In this document: one piece after another, positions 42,638 to 50,710 of the stretch | Layout: the number at the start of each line of letters is the position of its first letter | Numbering within the stretch: the first letter of the stretch is position 1 | Virus record (IMG/VR): IMGVR_UViG_3300017528_000567 | Location: 1-64,000 of that record | Origin: a virus | DNA: 64,000 nt | Strand: one strand, 5' to 3' | Made by a program: the position numbers and the translations under genes | The notes under the pieces: model-generated | The model's input: the letters and a program-made list of their open reading frames with translations, nothing else | Databases searched by the model: none | Told to the model about the DNA's origin: nothing

Positions 42638-45600
42638 TCAGCCCCCTCGCGCCAATACGATCGACGCTGGGTCCACTTGCATATGAACGTTGTTCCGCAC
42701 AAGCGGGTGCCCCTCGATACGATAGAGGTCAGCCGCTGAATATCCTTCACCCGTGCCGTTCGTACCGATGGTGATGTTGGACGGGGCCAGATTGAGTTGG
42801 GGCGGGCGGTGCTGGACGCTGGTTACGATGAGCATCATGAGCTCATCACCCGCCGAAACCTCGTTGAGCCCGACATTAGTGACGGCATTTCGCACCAACA
42901 TCGCGCGCCCATGCACTGCGTTCACATGATTGGTCTGGGGAAATGCCGATATGTTTTGCATGGAGAGCGCGCCGCCCAGACATGTCCCACTGGCCGTGAA
43001 CACGGACCCGCCGCGAGTAACGCGATAGTTCGTCAGGAGCGAGTAGTTTGCCTGCTCCCCGTCCACATGCACCAAAATGTCTCCAGGTGAACCCACGCCA
43101 GAAGTGGCAGTGTTGAGCGGGATCTCCTGTTGCTCGAGACTGTTCGGTGGCGCCAAGCCGGCGGCGGGGCCGTTGCCTACGACATCCGCATAGAAGAATG
43201 GGGCCATCGACTGAGTAGCAAATGCCTGACCTCGAAAGTCCTTGTCGCGAAACAAGGCACCAAGCGGCAACCGCTCCGTGCACCCAAGATATTCTGAGCC
43301 AATGTTCGTTACGTCGAGTGCAATGAAGTTGCCCGGGAGGACCTTCGGACGATCGGACGTCGCACCGCTCGGGGGGTAGAAACTCGCGCTCTGGTCTTCA
43401 AAACCAACATTCTTGAAGTCCAGCGGGTCTACAACAGCGTCGCCCGAGTAGCGCCCCGTGCCCAGATCGGTTGAGAAGCTGGTTGCCGCCAGTACCTCCA
43501 GGACTTTTTGGTTAGGACGCGTAAGCGCGGACGTGTTGAGCTTCGTGTTGCTCAGTTGGTAGGCTGAACCAGATGTCAACGGCCCTGGGGAGTAAGGGAT
43601 ATCAGTGTTGTTGGCCTGTGACCCCCATGCGTCACCCTGATAGGGTGTCCGCGAGTAGTTTATCAGGATCTGGTCGCTCTGCTGTGCAGGGCCTGGTAAC
43701 AGCCCGGCAAGCCCAGCAACGGCCTTGTTGATGTTGTTCGCGCGACCTGTCGGCGATTCATCTACATCACCAGTGCCGACCTTCTTCCAGCCATTGGTGT
43801 TGCGCGGCCGTGTCAGGACAAGACGGAACTCCTTGGTCAAATCGAATGACCCGCGATCAAAACCAAACACCACAGCCTCAACCACGTATGACCCATCTGC
43901 GAAGGTTGCCAAGGGAACTGGTGCCTTCGAGATATCGATGGCTTTGGCGTTCAGGATGAACGTCGAGTCGCCGTCCGCATCGGTCTCAATCCACATCGGA
44001 GGGCCGTCTTGTGGCCCCATCGATTGCCGTAGCAAATTGACCGCAGTACCAGTGTCGCCACTCTGGCGCGCGTTCGTGAACGGACTGCTGTTCACGCTGT
44101 AGTCATCAACTTGATAGACGCCAAAGATCCGCGCTATGCCATAGAATGGAGGGAACTCCAGCCCTTGACGACCGAGCCCACGAGGGTCATTGAAGAAGCG
44201 AATACCGGCCCATAGACTACCTTCATTGCCGAGTTCTGCCTTGTTATAGGTGATCGGGGTCGACGTCGACGAAGTTGTCGCGGGCGTCTTCTGACTAAAC
44301 ACCGAGTATTCGTTTGAACCACCACTGCCATGATAGGCTACATAGTTGGCTTCCCCCTCTGGGGGAGTGTCCAGAGTGCTGGTCCGGACCATGTAGTTGA
44401 TCCCCGTCGGAAAGGTGGCAGTCTCGATCGCCAACATCGGCACATGAATTTCACCCCATGCCGGAACAAGATGCCGCGGCAACGAAACGTAGATGCTTTC
44501 GTAGGCATCACTGTCGGGTCCGGTGACGTTGCCCACTCTGGTGCTGCAGAACAATTTGAGGGGGTCCGTCTGAGCCCACTTAGGAATGGGGTTTACGTCC
44601 TTATCGAAGAGCGGCATCAACCCTTGAGAAGCATGAATCGTGAAGCTGACAGCTCCAGCCGGAGCGCCAATGGGCCGATCTACTGTGATCGTCGTACCAA
44701 TGGCCGCAGTAACCGTATACCGACCAGCGCCAGCGCCGGGCTCAGGAATCAGGAGTGCATCCCCCGCAACCACATTGGTCGCGCTCGCGGTGATCGTGGG
44801 GCTATTAACTCCGGGAAGCGTACCCGTTGATACGGTGCCGGCTTTTGGGTCTTGGTTTGGGTTCGCTGATCGACCATCGAGCGTCAAGAGCTTCGGAAAA
44901 TCGATACGGCGAAACGGCGTGACCACCATGGTCTTGCTCCCGAGGTCCGCATACGTCTCTGCAGTGACTGGGAGTGTTCCGTTGAAACCCGTGTTCCGAT
45001 ATTTGCTCCACATCGGAGCCCAGCCTACCCGAGCTCCCTTGTTGCTCGCTGGGACGCCAGCCGATTGCGTTAGGAGGTCCGCATGTGGAGTGATGTAGGA
45101 AACCGAGTGGATAGCGTCGGGCCGACGGGCGAGGCCGCGCCCCGCGCCATAGACGATGTGAGCTCGGATATGTAGCAGGCGAGGCGACGCATCGGATGTG
45201 ATCTGAGGCGGGAAGTTCCCGGCTAACGTAATGACCAGGTCCTGATCCGGGGCTGGGGACGTCGGCGTGACGGTGTACAGACTCGGGGACACATCACCAT
45301 TCTCGCCTTCAAAACGGAGACGTACGGCACCAGAGACCCCATCATTCAACCAACGCACCTGATCGGTAGCGCCCGCTTGAAGCCCGTTTTTCAGCTGATT
45401 CACAGGGAGGACGATGACGTTGTTCGGCCCGAACTGACCTCCTGGCGATTGATGGGTCGTGTTGACCGTGAGCTGCAACGACCAGTTCTCGCCAATCGAC
45501 GCGGCACCAGTCGTAACGGCGATCCCACTCGGTTTACAGATGAGCTCGACCGGCTGAATGGTCGCCGCATCGCTGAACACCATTCGGATGTTGTCCGGAG

Positions 45601-47029
45601 CATCAAGCTTCGTGACTCCCAAGGAAATGGCCGCCGATGTCAGAGCATCTTGATAAGACACGTAGGCACCGCGGGGACCTGTGCCGGTGAGCTTCCAATT
45701 GGCGCGCAGCTGTCCACGTAGGAGCTTGTCTAAGCTGCCTTTGAGCAGGGCCTCGTAGTCGAAGCCGTTCGGATTTACCGCGTGCCGCAGGTCCAGGATG
45801 TCTGTACTGGCGATCTGATCCGAGAATAGGCCGTCAGGGCGACCGGAGACCACACGAACGGGCGCGCCGGCCTTGTGCGCCTCTGCGACCGTGCCGTTGG
45901 AGCCCCGTGTGCCCGGAGCGATGTTGATCGTGGTGCCCGTGATCGACTGATAGAACATGAGCTCATCGTCGACTTGGATGAGCACCGGAGTCGCGGGATT
46001 CGCAGGCAGGGGCAGGAGCGCAACGTTAGTGGAGCCCGCTAAAGGCAACGACGTAGCCGCAGCCGTGACATTACTGAGCAGCGCGGGCGCCGGCAGAAAT
46101 GTCTTGATCCCTGTGCGATTGACCGCGGTGGGATTGCGATTGAAGCCACCATTAAGATTCTGCGAAGGGTTGCCGCTCCAGGCAACGCTGTTGCGTCGAA
46201 AGACAACGGATATGGGGACGGCATAGGAGTAGCCGTCCACCGAACCTAGGAGATTCTGGGTCCCGTCACCAGCACGCCACAAGCCCGGGTCCCCGAGCGC
46301 TTGGCGCATGTTCGTGAACGTGTAACTCGTCGGGGTAGCTGCTGCGCCCTGTGCCTTGACAACCACGGGGTCGAATCCGTCCGGGTTGCCGGTGAGCCCG
46401 ACGAGTCCCTTCACGACACGCACGCGGTACTGAATCTGGACGCGCTGGTTGGTCTCAAAGCCGATCGCCGGATCAACCAAGTCGTCAGGCAAGTAGCTGA
46501 AGCCACCCTCGACGTTACCGAACCGGTAGACGGCACTCGCCGATGGCTTATTGGTCGCGGAAGGATTCGGCTGAATGCGCGCCTTCCACACCTCGAGAAA
46601 GACGAAATCGATGCGGAAGTCGCCAGCCGCCCCAGGCGGTGGATCCAGAGCGATGACGTTCGAGTAGTCGACCTCATTCGGAGAGCCTGGAGGGGAGCCT
46701 GTCCCGGTGCCCGCCACAGGGATCAGCCAGCCATTGACGTTGGCCCACATGATCGGGGCCGTTTCGCCGGTGCGCTGAGGGCCGAATTTGAAGTAGTTGG
46801 ACCACGCAGGATTGGTCAGGAAGGCCTTCTGCTGGTTTGTGTCATTTCCCAAGAACCCGCTCGGCGTACCGCGGAGGACTGCTGACTGCACAGTCTCCAA
46901 CGCCAAGGTCTGCATCAGATTTAGTTCGCCATCACATGGCGGCTTACCTTGTTGCCAGATCGTTTCAGCGTATTGGGTCCCGGCCGATTGTAGAACTCGA
47001 GACACCCCTGGACCAAGGTTCGTTGTCAT
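42638..47029 (-). CDS. Large tail/fibre protein, 1463 aa
   Basis: Virion protein, 1463 aa. Residues 1-420 are colinear with the N-terminus of the 873-aa protein at 50711: a QQGKPPCDGELNL motif (GKPLLDIELNL there), NVNGWLIPV/HVNGWFIPI, FVFLEVWKARI/LVILEVWRRLI, RVQIQYRVR, GLWRAGDG..G.VDGY and RPDGLF....ILDLRH. Inserted before the RPDGLF block is an 80-residue beta domain (ATSLPLAGSTNVALLPLPAN ... ELMFYQS, GTTINIAPGTRG, AHKAGAPVRV) resembling small domains found in many phage tail proteins. The remaining 950 residues are beta-rich repeats with low complexity. Start ATG with AAGGA upstream. Confidence 0.8.
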   Translation of the reverse strand: MTTNLGPGVSRVLQSAGTQYAETIWQQGKPPCDGELNLMQTLALETVQSAVLRGTPSGFLGNDTNQQKAFLTNPAWSNYFKFGPQRTGETAPIMWANVNGWLIPVAGTGTGSPPGSPNEVDYSNVIALDPPPGAAGDFRIDFVFLEVWKARIQPNPSATNKPSASAVYRFGNVEGGFSYLPDDLVDPAIGFETNQRVQIQYRVRVVKGLVGLTGNPDGFDPVVVKAQGAAATPTSYTFTNMRQALGDPGLWRAGDGTQNLLGSVDGYSYAVPISVVFRRNSVAWSGNPSQNLNGGFNRNPTAVNRTGIKTFLPAPALLSNVTAAATSLPLAGSTNVALLPLPANPATPVLIQVDDELMFYQSITGTTINIAPGTRGSNGTVAEAHKAGAPVRVVSGRPDGLFSDQIASTDILDLRHAVNPNGFDYEALLKGSLDKLLRGQLRANWKLTGTGPRGAYVSYQDALTSAAISLGVTKLDAPDNIRMVFSDAATIQPVELICKPSGIAVTTGAASIGENWSLQLTVNTTHQSPGGQFGPNNVIVLPVNQLKNGLQAGATDQVRWLNDGVSGAVRLRFEGENGDVSPSLYTVTPTSPAPDQDLVITLAGNFPPQITSDASPRLLHIRAHIVYGAGRGLARRPDAIHSVSYITPHADLLTQSAGVPASNKGARVGWAPMWSKYRNTGFNGTLPVTAETYADLGSKTMVVTPFRRIDFPKLLTLDGRSANPNQDPKAGTVSTGTLPGVNSPTITASATNVVAGDALLIPEPGAGAGRYTVTAAIGTTITVDRPIGAPAGAVSFTIHASQGLMPLFDKDVNPIPKWAQTDPLKLFCSTRVGNVTGPDSDAYESIYVSLPRHLVPAWGEIHVPMLAIETATFPTGINYMVRTSTLDTPPEGEANYVAYHGSGGSNEYSVFSQKTPATTSSTSTPITYNKAELGNEGSLWAGIRFFNDPRGLGRQGLEFPPFYGIARIFGVYQVDDYSVNSSPFTNARQSGDTGTAVNLLRQSMGPQDGPPMWIETDADGDSTFILNAKAIDISKAPVPLATFADGSYVVEAVVFGFDRGSFDLTKEFRLVLTRPRNTNGWKKVGTGDVDESPTGRANNINKAVAGLAGLLPGPAQQSDQILINYSRTPYQGDAWGSQANNTDIPYSPGPLTSGSAYQLSNTKLNTSALTRPNQKVLEVLAATSFSTDLGTGRYSGDAVVDPLDFKNVGFEDQSASFYPPSGATSDRPKVLPGNFIALDVTNIGSEYLGCTERLPLGALFRDKDFRGQAFATQSMAPFFYADVVGNGPAAGLAPPNSLEQQEIPLNTATSGVGSPGDILVHVDGEQANYSLLTNYRVTRGGSVFTASGTCLGGALSMQNISAFPQTNHVNAVHGRAMLVRNAVTNVGLNEVSAGDELMMLIVTSVQHRPPQLNLAPSNITIGTNGTGEGYSAADLYRIEGHPLVRNNVHMQVDPASIVLARGG

Positions 47030-47085
47030 TTGATGTAATCCTTCATGTCACTTAACTTGAAACTTGATAGGGAGTTTCTAAGAAA

Positions 47086-47115
47086 ACGGGCCAGGGTCCG
47101 GAAACCCTGGCCCGT
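47086..47115 (-). terminator. Intrinsic terminator
   Basis: ACGGGCCAGGGT / ACCCTGGCCCGT, 12 perfect pairs, loop CCGGAA, followed on the minus strand by TTTTCTT. It separates the glycosidase gene from the 1463-aa gene. GGTGTAG lies beyond it (47129-47135). Confidence 0.7.
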
Positions 47116-47155
47116 CATCAACATCCCTCTACACCGATGGCGCTACCGCACTCGC

Positions 47156-49474
47156 TTACTTCGAAGGGCCTGAATCATCAGGCTTCTTCACGAAGAGTGC
47201 CTTGAGCAGCTCGTATATCCATACCGAGACAACGCCCGCCAATGCGAAGTACACCAGGCCCTCAATAAGCATGGTCATCCATGGCTCTGGGTAGAGCCAG
47301 AATAGACCGATGAGGAGGCCCGCCAAGATTGGCTGCAGCGCCAGTGTTTTGTAGCCCAACCGGAAGAACCACGAAGGCTTGCCCGTCTCGTAGTTCTGCT
47401 GAGTGAAAATGTGGTTTCTCAAGATGTAGCTCAAGAGCAATAGGATCAGCACCACCACGATGAACGGTATGCCGGAGAACTGCACCGCCGTCGGCGTACG
47501 AACACCGGTGATCCAGTCTTTGGTGCCGCGAGCCTTCGGCGCTGCCGCTAGACTCTGAGCCACGTGATCGTATACACCCCACGCTCCGCCCGACGCCCAT
47601 GTCCCGTGCAACGTGTACAAGTTGCAGGGCGCGTTCATCTTCGTCGCGAACTTGGTCAGCATGTAGACGTAGGCATCAGCCGATGACTGGTTGGACGCCC
47701 AGACATCCGCGTTCTGCAGGTGATGCATCCCCGCTTCGTAACAACCGAGCATCGGAATGCCGTAATTCGCTGTCTGAGTGACACCGACCGCGATCGGCTC
47801 GCCGCTCACTTTTTCGTCGACCTCACTCTTCCAGCGAGCCAACGTTTCAGTGGCGCCGTTCGTGCCGTTGCCGATGTATGGCGCCAAAGCCATCATGTCG
47901 ATCTTCTGGGCCTTCGGATTCCACTTGGTCGACCTGTAGACGGTGACTAGTGCCTGACTCGTCAGGTCGAGGTTGCCGGACTCCGAGAACACGCGGATGA
48001 CCCGTTTGCCCATCTCACTGGCCCCGAAGACGTCCTGATAGATCTGGTACATCTGCAGAGCTCGGTACATCTCGTGAGAGATACCCTGGTACCACTCGTT
48101 GTCGCCTGGGAGACCGCCAGCCTTACCGGCAGCAATCGCTTGGGCGAACTGCGCAAACGATCCATTCCAGACCTCGTTCGACAGCTCAATATAGGCGCGA
48201 AGATTCGGCTTGAGCTTGCTCTTGATGAGCGTCGCTTCCTGCTTGATATAGTTGTCATCCGCCAGATACGGATGCGTGAACCAGCAATCGACGTTGCCCT
48301 TGTTGCAAAGATCAATCTGCCACTCGATGGCCATACCCGTGGTTGAATCCGGGCTCGAACCATCGATGTAGATCTCAGCGTTCCGAGGATCCGTTGGCAG
48401 CTTCCGCTGATCCCAGCTCGTGATCTTGCTCCAGTTGACAGCGTTGGTATCCATGTGCCGGAACGTCGAATACCCGCTCAGGTCAGTGAGAAAATCCGGG
48501 TTCCAGATGTCGGCGCCAGATGAGTATGCGGTCGCCCAGTTGACGCCACTCTTGTAAATGGACGTGCCGGCCCAGTCCGCGATGAACCACTCTTGCGTAC
48601 CAACCGTCATCTTACCTGGGAGCGGTCCAACGGAGCCGCCAGAGCCGCCACCACCACCGCCGACGGCACCGCTACCACCGGTTGCGATCCCTCCACTGCC
48701 ACCGCGGCCACCACTACCACCACGGCCACCGCTACCACCGACCGCACTACCGCCGCTGCCTCCACGGCCACCGCCGCCACTGCCACCAGAACCGGCCGCG
48801 ACCACATCAAAATAGACGCTCGGAGTGGCGTCATGCCAGCCAGTCTCATCTCGATAGCTCGAGTAAGACTCCCAGCGCCCGACGGGGTCATCTGCCGTGA
48901 AAGTACGCGACGCCTTAACTGTCACGCTACCGTTCGCCGGAATTGTCACATCGGTCACATATGGGAGCAGATCTTCGTAGGGACCGTCAGCGTGCGTGCC
49001 ACCAGGTGGACGCCCCGCGATCGCGATCTCAAGCAGTGTAATCGGAGCACTCGACGTGTTGCCGTAAACGACCGTTCCATTCAGGGTCTGTCCACTCTGC
49101 ACACGCGTCTTGTCGAGCTTCAACGGCGTCTTCACCGTGACCCCACCGGTCACCCCGCCACCTCCGCCACCACGCCCGCCACGTCCAGCAGTGGCAACGC
49201 CACCTACGCCGCCGCGTCCACCGACACCTCCGACACCAGCACGTCCGGCTCCCCCGGTCGCGCCAACACCTCCGGCTCCAGCACCGCCAGACCCCGCAAA
49301 GGATGGGCACATCCACGCCGGGGCACAGCATACTATCGGAGGGCTGCTGCTGCCTGCAGCACCGGTCGGATTACCACCCGTAGTTGGACTTGGCGCGGCG
49401 CCACAGTACACGCCGATTCCCCCGCCAATAATTAGGGCTAGCGCGATTAGAAACCACCACTTGATATTGGACAT
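47156..49474 (-). CDS. Membrane-anchored clan GH-A-like glycosidase
   Basis: 772 aa with an unusual plan. One N-terminal membrane helix (WWFLIALALIIGGGIGVYC, about 6-24); Gly-rich linker; Ig-like beta domain (KTPLKLDKTRVQSGQTLNGT...); a second, longer Gly/Ser/Arg linker; a TIM-barrel-like glycosidase region (about 280-660); then three membrane helices near the C-terminus (IPFIVVVLILLLLSYIL, ILAGLLIGLFWLY, LVYFALAGVVSVWIYELL). The barrel has IELSNEVWNGSF (acid/base Glu) and GCYEAGMHH (nucleophile Glu), the pair expected of clan GH-A. Start with GGGAGACAAAC before ATG. Possible roles: cell-wall or capsule cleavage at the membrane, or a modified holin/endolysin. Confidence 0.7.
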   Translation of the reverse strand: MSNIKWWFLIALALIIGGGIGVYCGAAPSPTTGGNPTGAAGSSSPPIVCCAPAWMCPSFAGSGGAGAGGVGATGGAGRAGVGGVGGRGGVGGVATAGRGGRGGGGGGVTGGVTVKTPLKLDKTRVQSGQTLNGTVVYGNTSSAPITLLEIAIAGRPPGGTHADGPYEDLLPYVTDVTIPANGSVTVKASRTFTADDPVGRWESYSSYRDETGWHDATPSVYFDVVAAGSGGSGGGGRGGSGGSAVGGSGGRGGSGGRGGSGGIATGGSGAVGGGGGGSGGSVGPLPGKMTVGTQEWFIADWAGTSIYKSGVNWATAYSSGADIWNPDFLTDLSGYSTFRHMDTNAVNWSKITSWDQRKLPTDPRNAEIYIDGSSPDSTTGMAIEWQIDLCNKGNVDCWFTHPYLADDNYIKQEATLIKSKLKPNLRAYIELSNEVWNGSFAQFAQAIAAGKAGGLPGDNEWYQGISHEMYRALQMYQIYQDVFGASEMGKRVIRVFSESGNLDLTSQALVTVYRSTKWNPKAQKIDMMALAPYIGNGTNGATETLARWKSEVDEKVSGEPIAVGVTQTANYGIPMLGCYEAGMHHLQNADVWASNQSSADAYVYMLTKFATKMNAPCNLYTLHGTWASGGAWGVYDHVAQSLAAAPKARGTKDWITGVRTPTAVQFSGIPFIVVVLILLLLSYILRNHIFTQQNYETGKPSWFFRLGYKTLALQPILAGLLIGLFWLYPEPWMTMLIEGLVYFALAGVVSVWIYELLKALFVKKPDDSGPSK

Positions 49475-49538
49475 GTTTGTCTCCCACAGGGCACCTTCCA
49501 TAAGAAAAAGCTTATGGTGATCTCGCGTAACCGAAGTA

Positions 49539-49964
49539 TCACGCCGTCAGATCGTCACCTTGAGCTCCACAGGTTCCGGTCGAGTAGTATCGCAACCGCA
49601 TACTGCTCCCGAGCCCCCGAGGACTAAGACCCCGCTCAATGTCCAACACCTGGAAACTCTGCGCTTGGAGCCCCTCTTCCAGCACCTCACGAGCCTTACC
49701 CGGCTCGCCGTCGCCACATGTGTAGAAGTCCACCGCCGCGTAGCCAATCTCCGGCCACGTGTGAATCGACAGGTGAGACTCTTCCAACACAACTACGCCG
49801 GTAACGCCTTGCGGCTTGAACGCATGAAACACCGAGGTGACAATGGTCATTTGAGCCGCCCTAGCCGCTCGCTCCATCAGATCTCGAATCCGGTCCACGT
49901 TATTGAGGGCACCGAATTCGCATCCGATGAACTCGACCACTAGGTGCCTACCGCAGGTATCCAA
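49539..49964 (-). CDS. speD: S-adenosylmethionine decarboxylase proenzyme
   Basis: SpeD of the bacterial class 1B, 141 aa. MDTCGRHLVVEFIGC opens it; the self-cleavage site is EESHLSIHTWPE with Ser63 (pyruvoyl group), His68 and Cys83 (DFYTCGDG) at the same residue numbers as in characterised homologues. The enzyme makes decarboxylated AdoMet for spermidine synthesis; some phage and bacterial homologues have switched to decarboxylating ornithine or arginine. Which holds here cannot be read. TTG start with GGAGG eight nt upstream. No spermidine synthase is seen in the window. It lies between virion genes. Confidence 0.92.
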   Translation of the reverse strand: MDTCGRHLVVEFIGCEFGALNNVDRIRDLMERAARAAQMTIVTSVFHAFKPQGVTGVVVLEESHLSIHTWPEIGYAAVDFYTCGDGEPGKAREVLEEGLQAQSFQVLDIERGLSPRGLGSSMRLRYYSTGTCGAQGDDLTA

Positions 49965-50040
49965 TTCACGGGCCTCCGCTTTTTCAGTAGCAACAGGATT
50001 CTACAAGGACATTCGGGAGGCCGGATTTAACCCAACCGCC

Positions 50041-50676
50041 CTAGTAGATCAGCGCCCAGCCGCCCAGATAGAGACGACGTCCGGGAGCTGGTGTCGTCAT
50101 GTTGGTGAAGGTCAGCTGCACCGCGTTGCCTTGATTAGGCACTGGCACGTTCAATACCGAGCCGTTCGTGATTGGCATACTTGGATTGCCGCTGAAGGCG
50201 ATGTTGCAAAGCAGCAAGTCAGAGTCTTCTTCGACGTATGTCCGAGAGAAGCGCCCCGTGCTTGGATCGTTGTTCGTGAACGAGTATGCCTCCCAAACGA
50301 CAACACACGTTGACGGCGTGTTGTCGAGACCAACACTCGCGGTGATAAGATTGCCCTGGCCGAATATGCAGTGTTGAGCCATGTCTGCACCGACCGAGAC
50401 GTGCAGACTGGATGGCGACACCACACTGGGTGTATCGTCAACCGTCATACAATGGTCAACAAGAATCTTAGGAAACCCAACGTAAGAGGCCTGTATTCCA
50501 GCTTCCTTAGCGAGAAGAAGTTCCGACAGATTCTTCGGTTTGCCACGAATCTGGACCCCGTCAGGAACCCGAATCAGCAGGGCGCCAGTCGAATCGGTCT
50601 GCCCACTCTCTGACGTGGTAACATCGATAATCTGAGAATCCGGCGTGAATGGGTCTACTAGGTAGTGAATGCTCAT
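50041..50676 (-). CDS. Probable virion/tail protein, 211 aa
   Basis: Not assigned beyond virion protein. The first 60 residues (MSIHYLVDPFTPDSQIIDVT, SELLLAKEAGIQ) look like a short adaptor, and the rest is a beta sandwich with strands LHVSVGADMAQHCIFGQGNL, TCVVVWEAYSF, DLLLCNIAFSG, VQLTFTNMTTPAPGRRLYLG. Such modules are typical of tail-fibre tips or decoration proteins. TGGAG ribosome site before the ATG; 34 nt after the 873-aa paralogue. Confidence 0.7.
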   Translation of the reverse strand: MSIHYLVDPFTPDSQIIDVTTSESGQTDSTGALLIRVPDGVQIRGKPKNLSELLLAKEAGIQASYVGFPKILVDHCMTVDDTPSVVSPSSLHVSVGADMAQHCIFGQGNLITASVGLDNTPSTCVVVWEAYSFTNNDPSTGRFSRTYVEEDSDLLLCNIAFSGNPSMPITNGSVLNVPVPNQGNAVQLTFTNMTTPAPGRRLYLGGWALIY

Positions 50677-50710
50677 ATATCAACGGCTCCAGGCTATTGC
50701 CGGGCTAGCG

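Noticed and set aside
48600-49330. Repetitive GGC/CCA-rich stretches that look like tandem repeats or CRISPR-like arrays
   Set aside because: They are in frame and encode the Gly-rich linkers of the glycosidase gene; no repeat/spacer structure.
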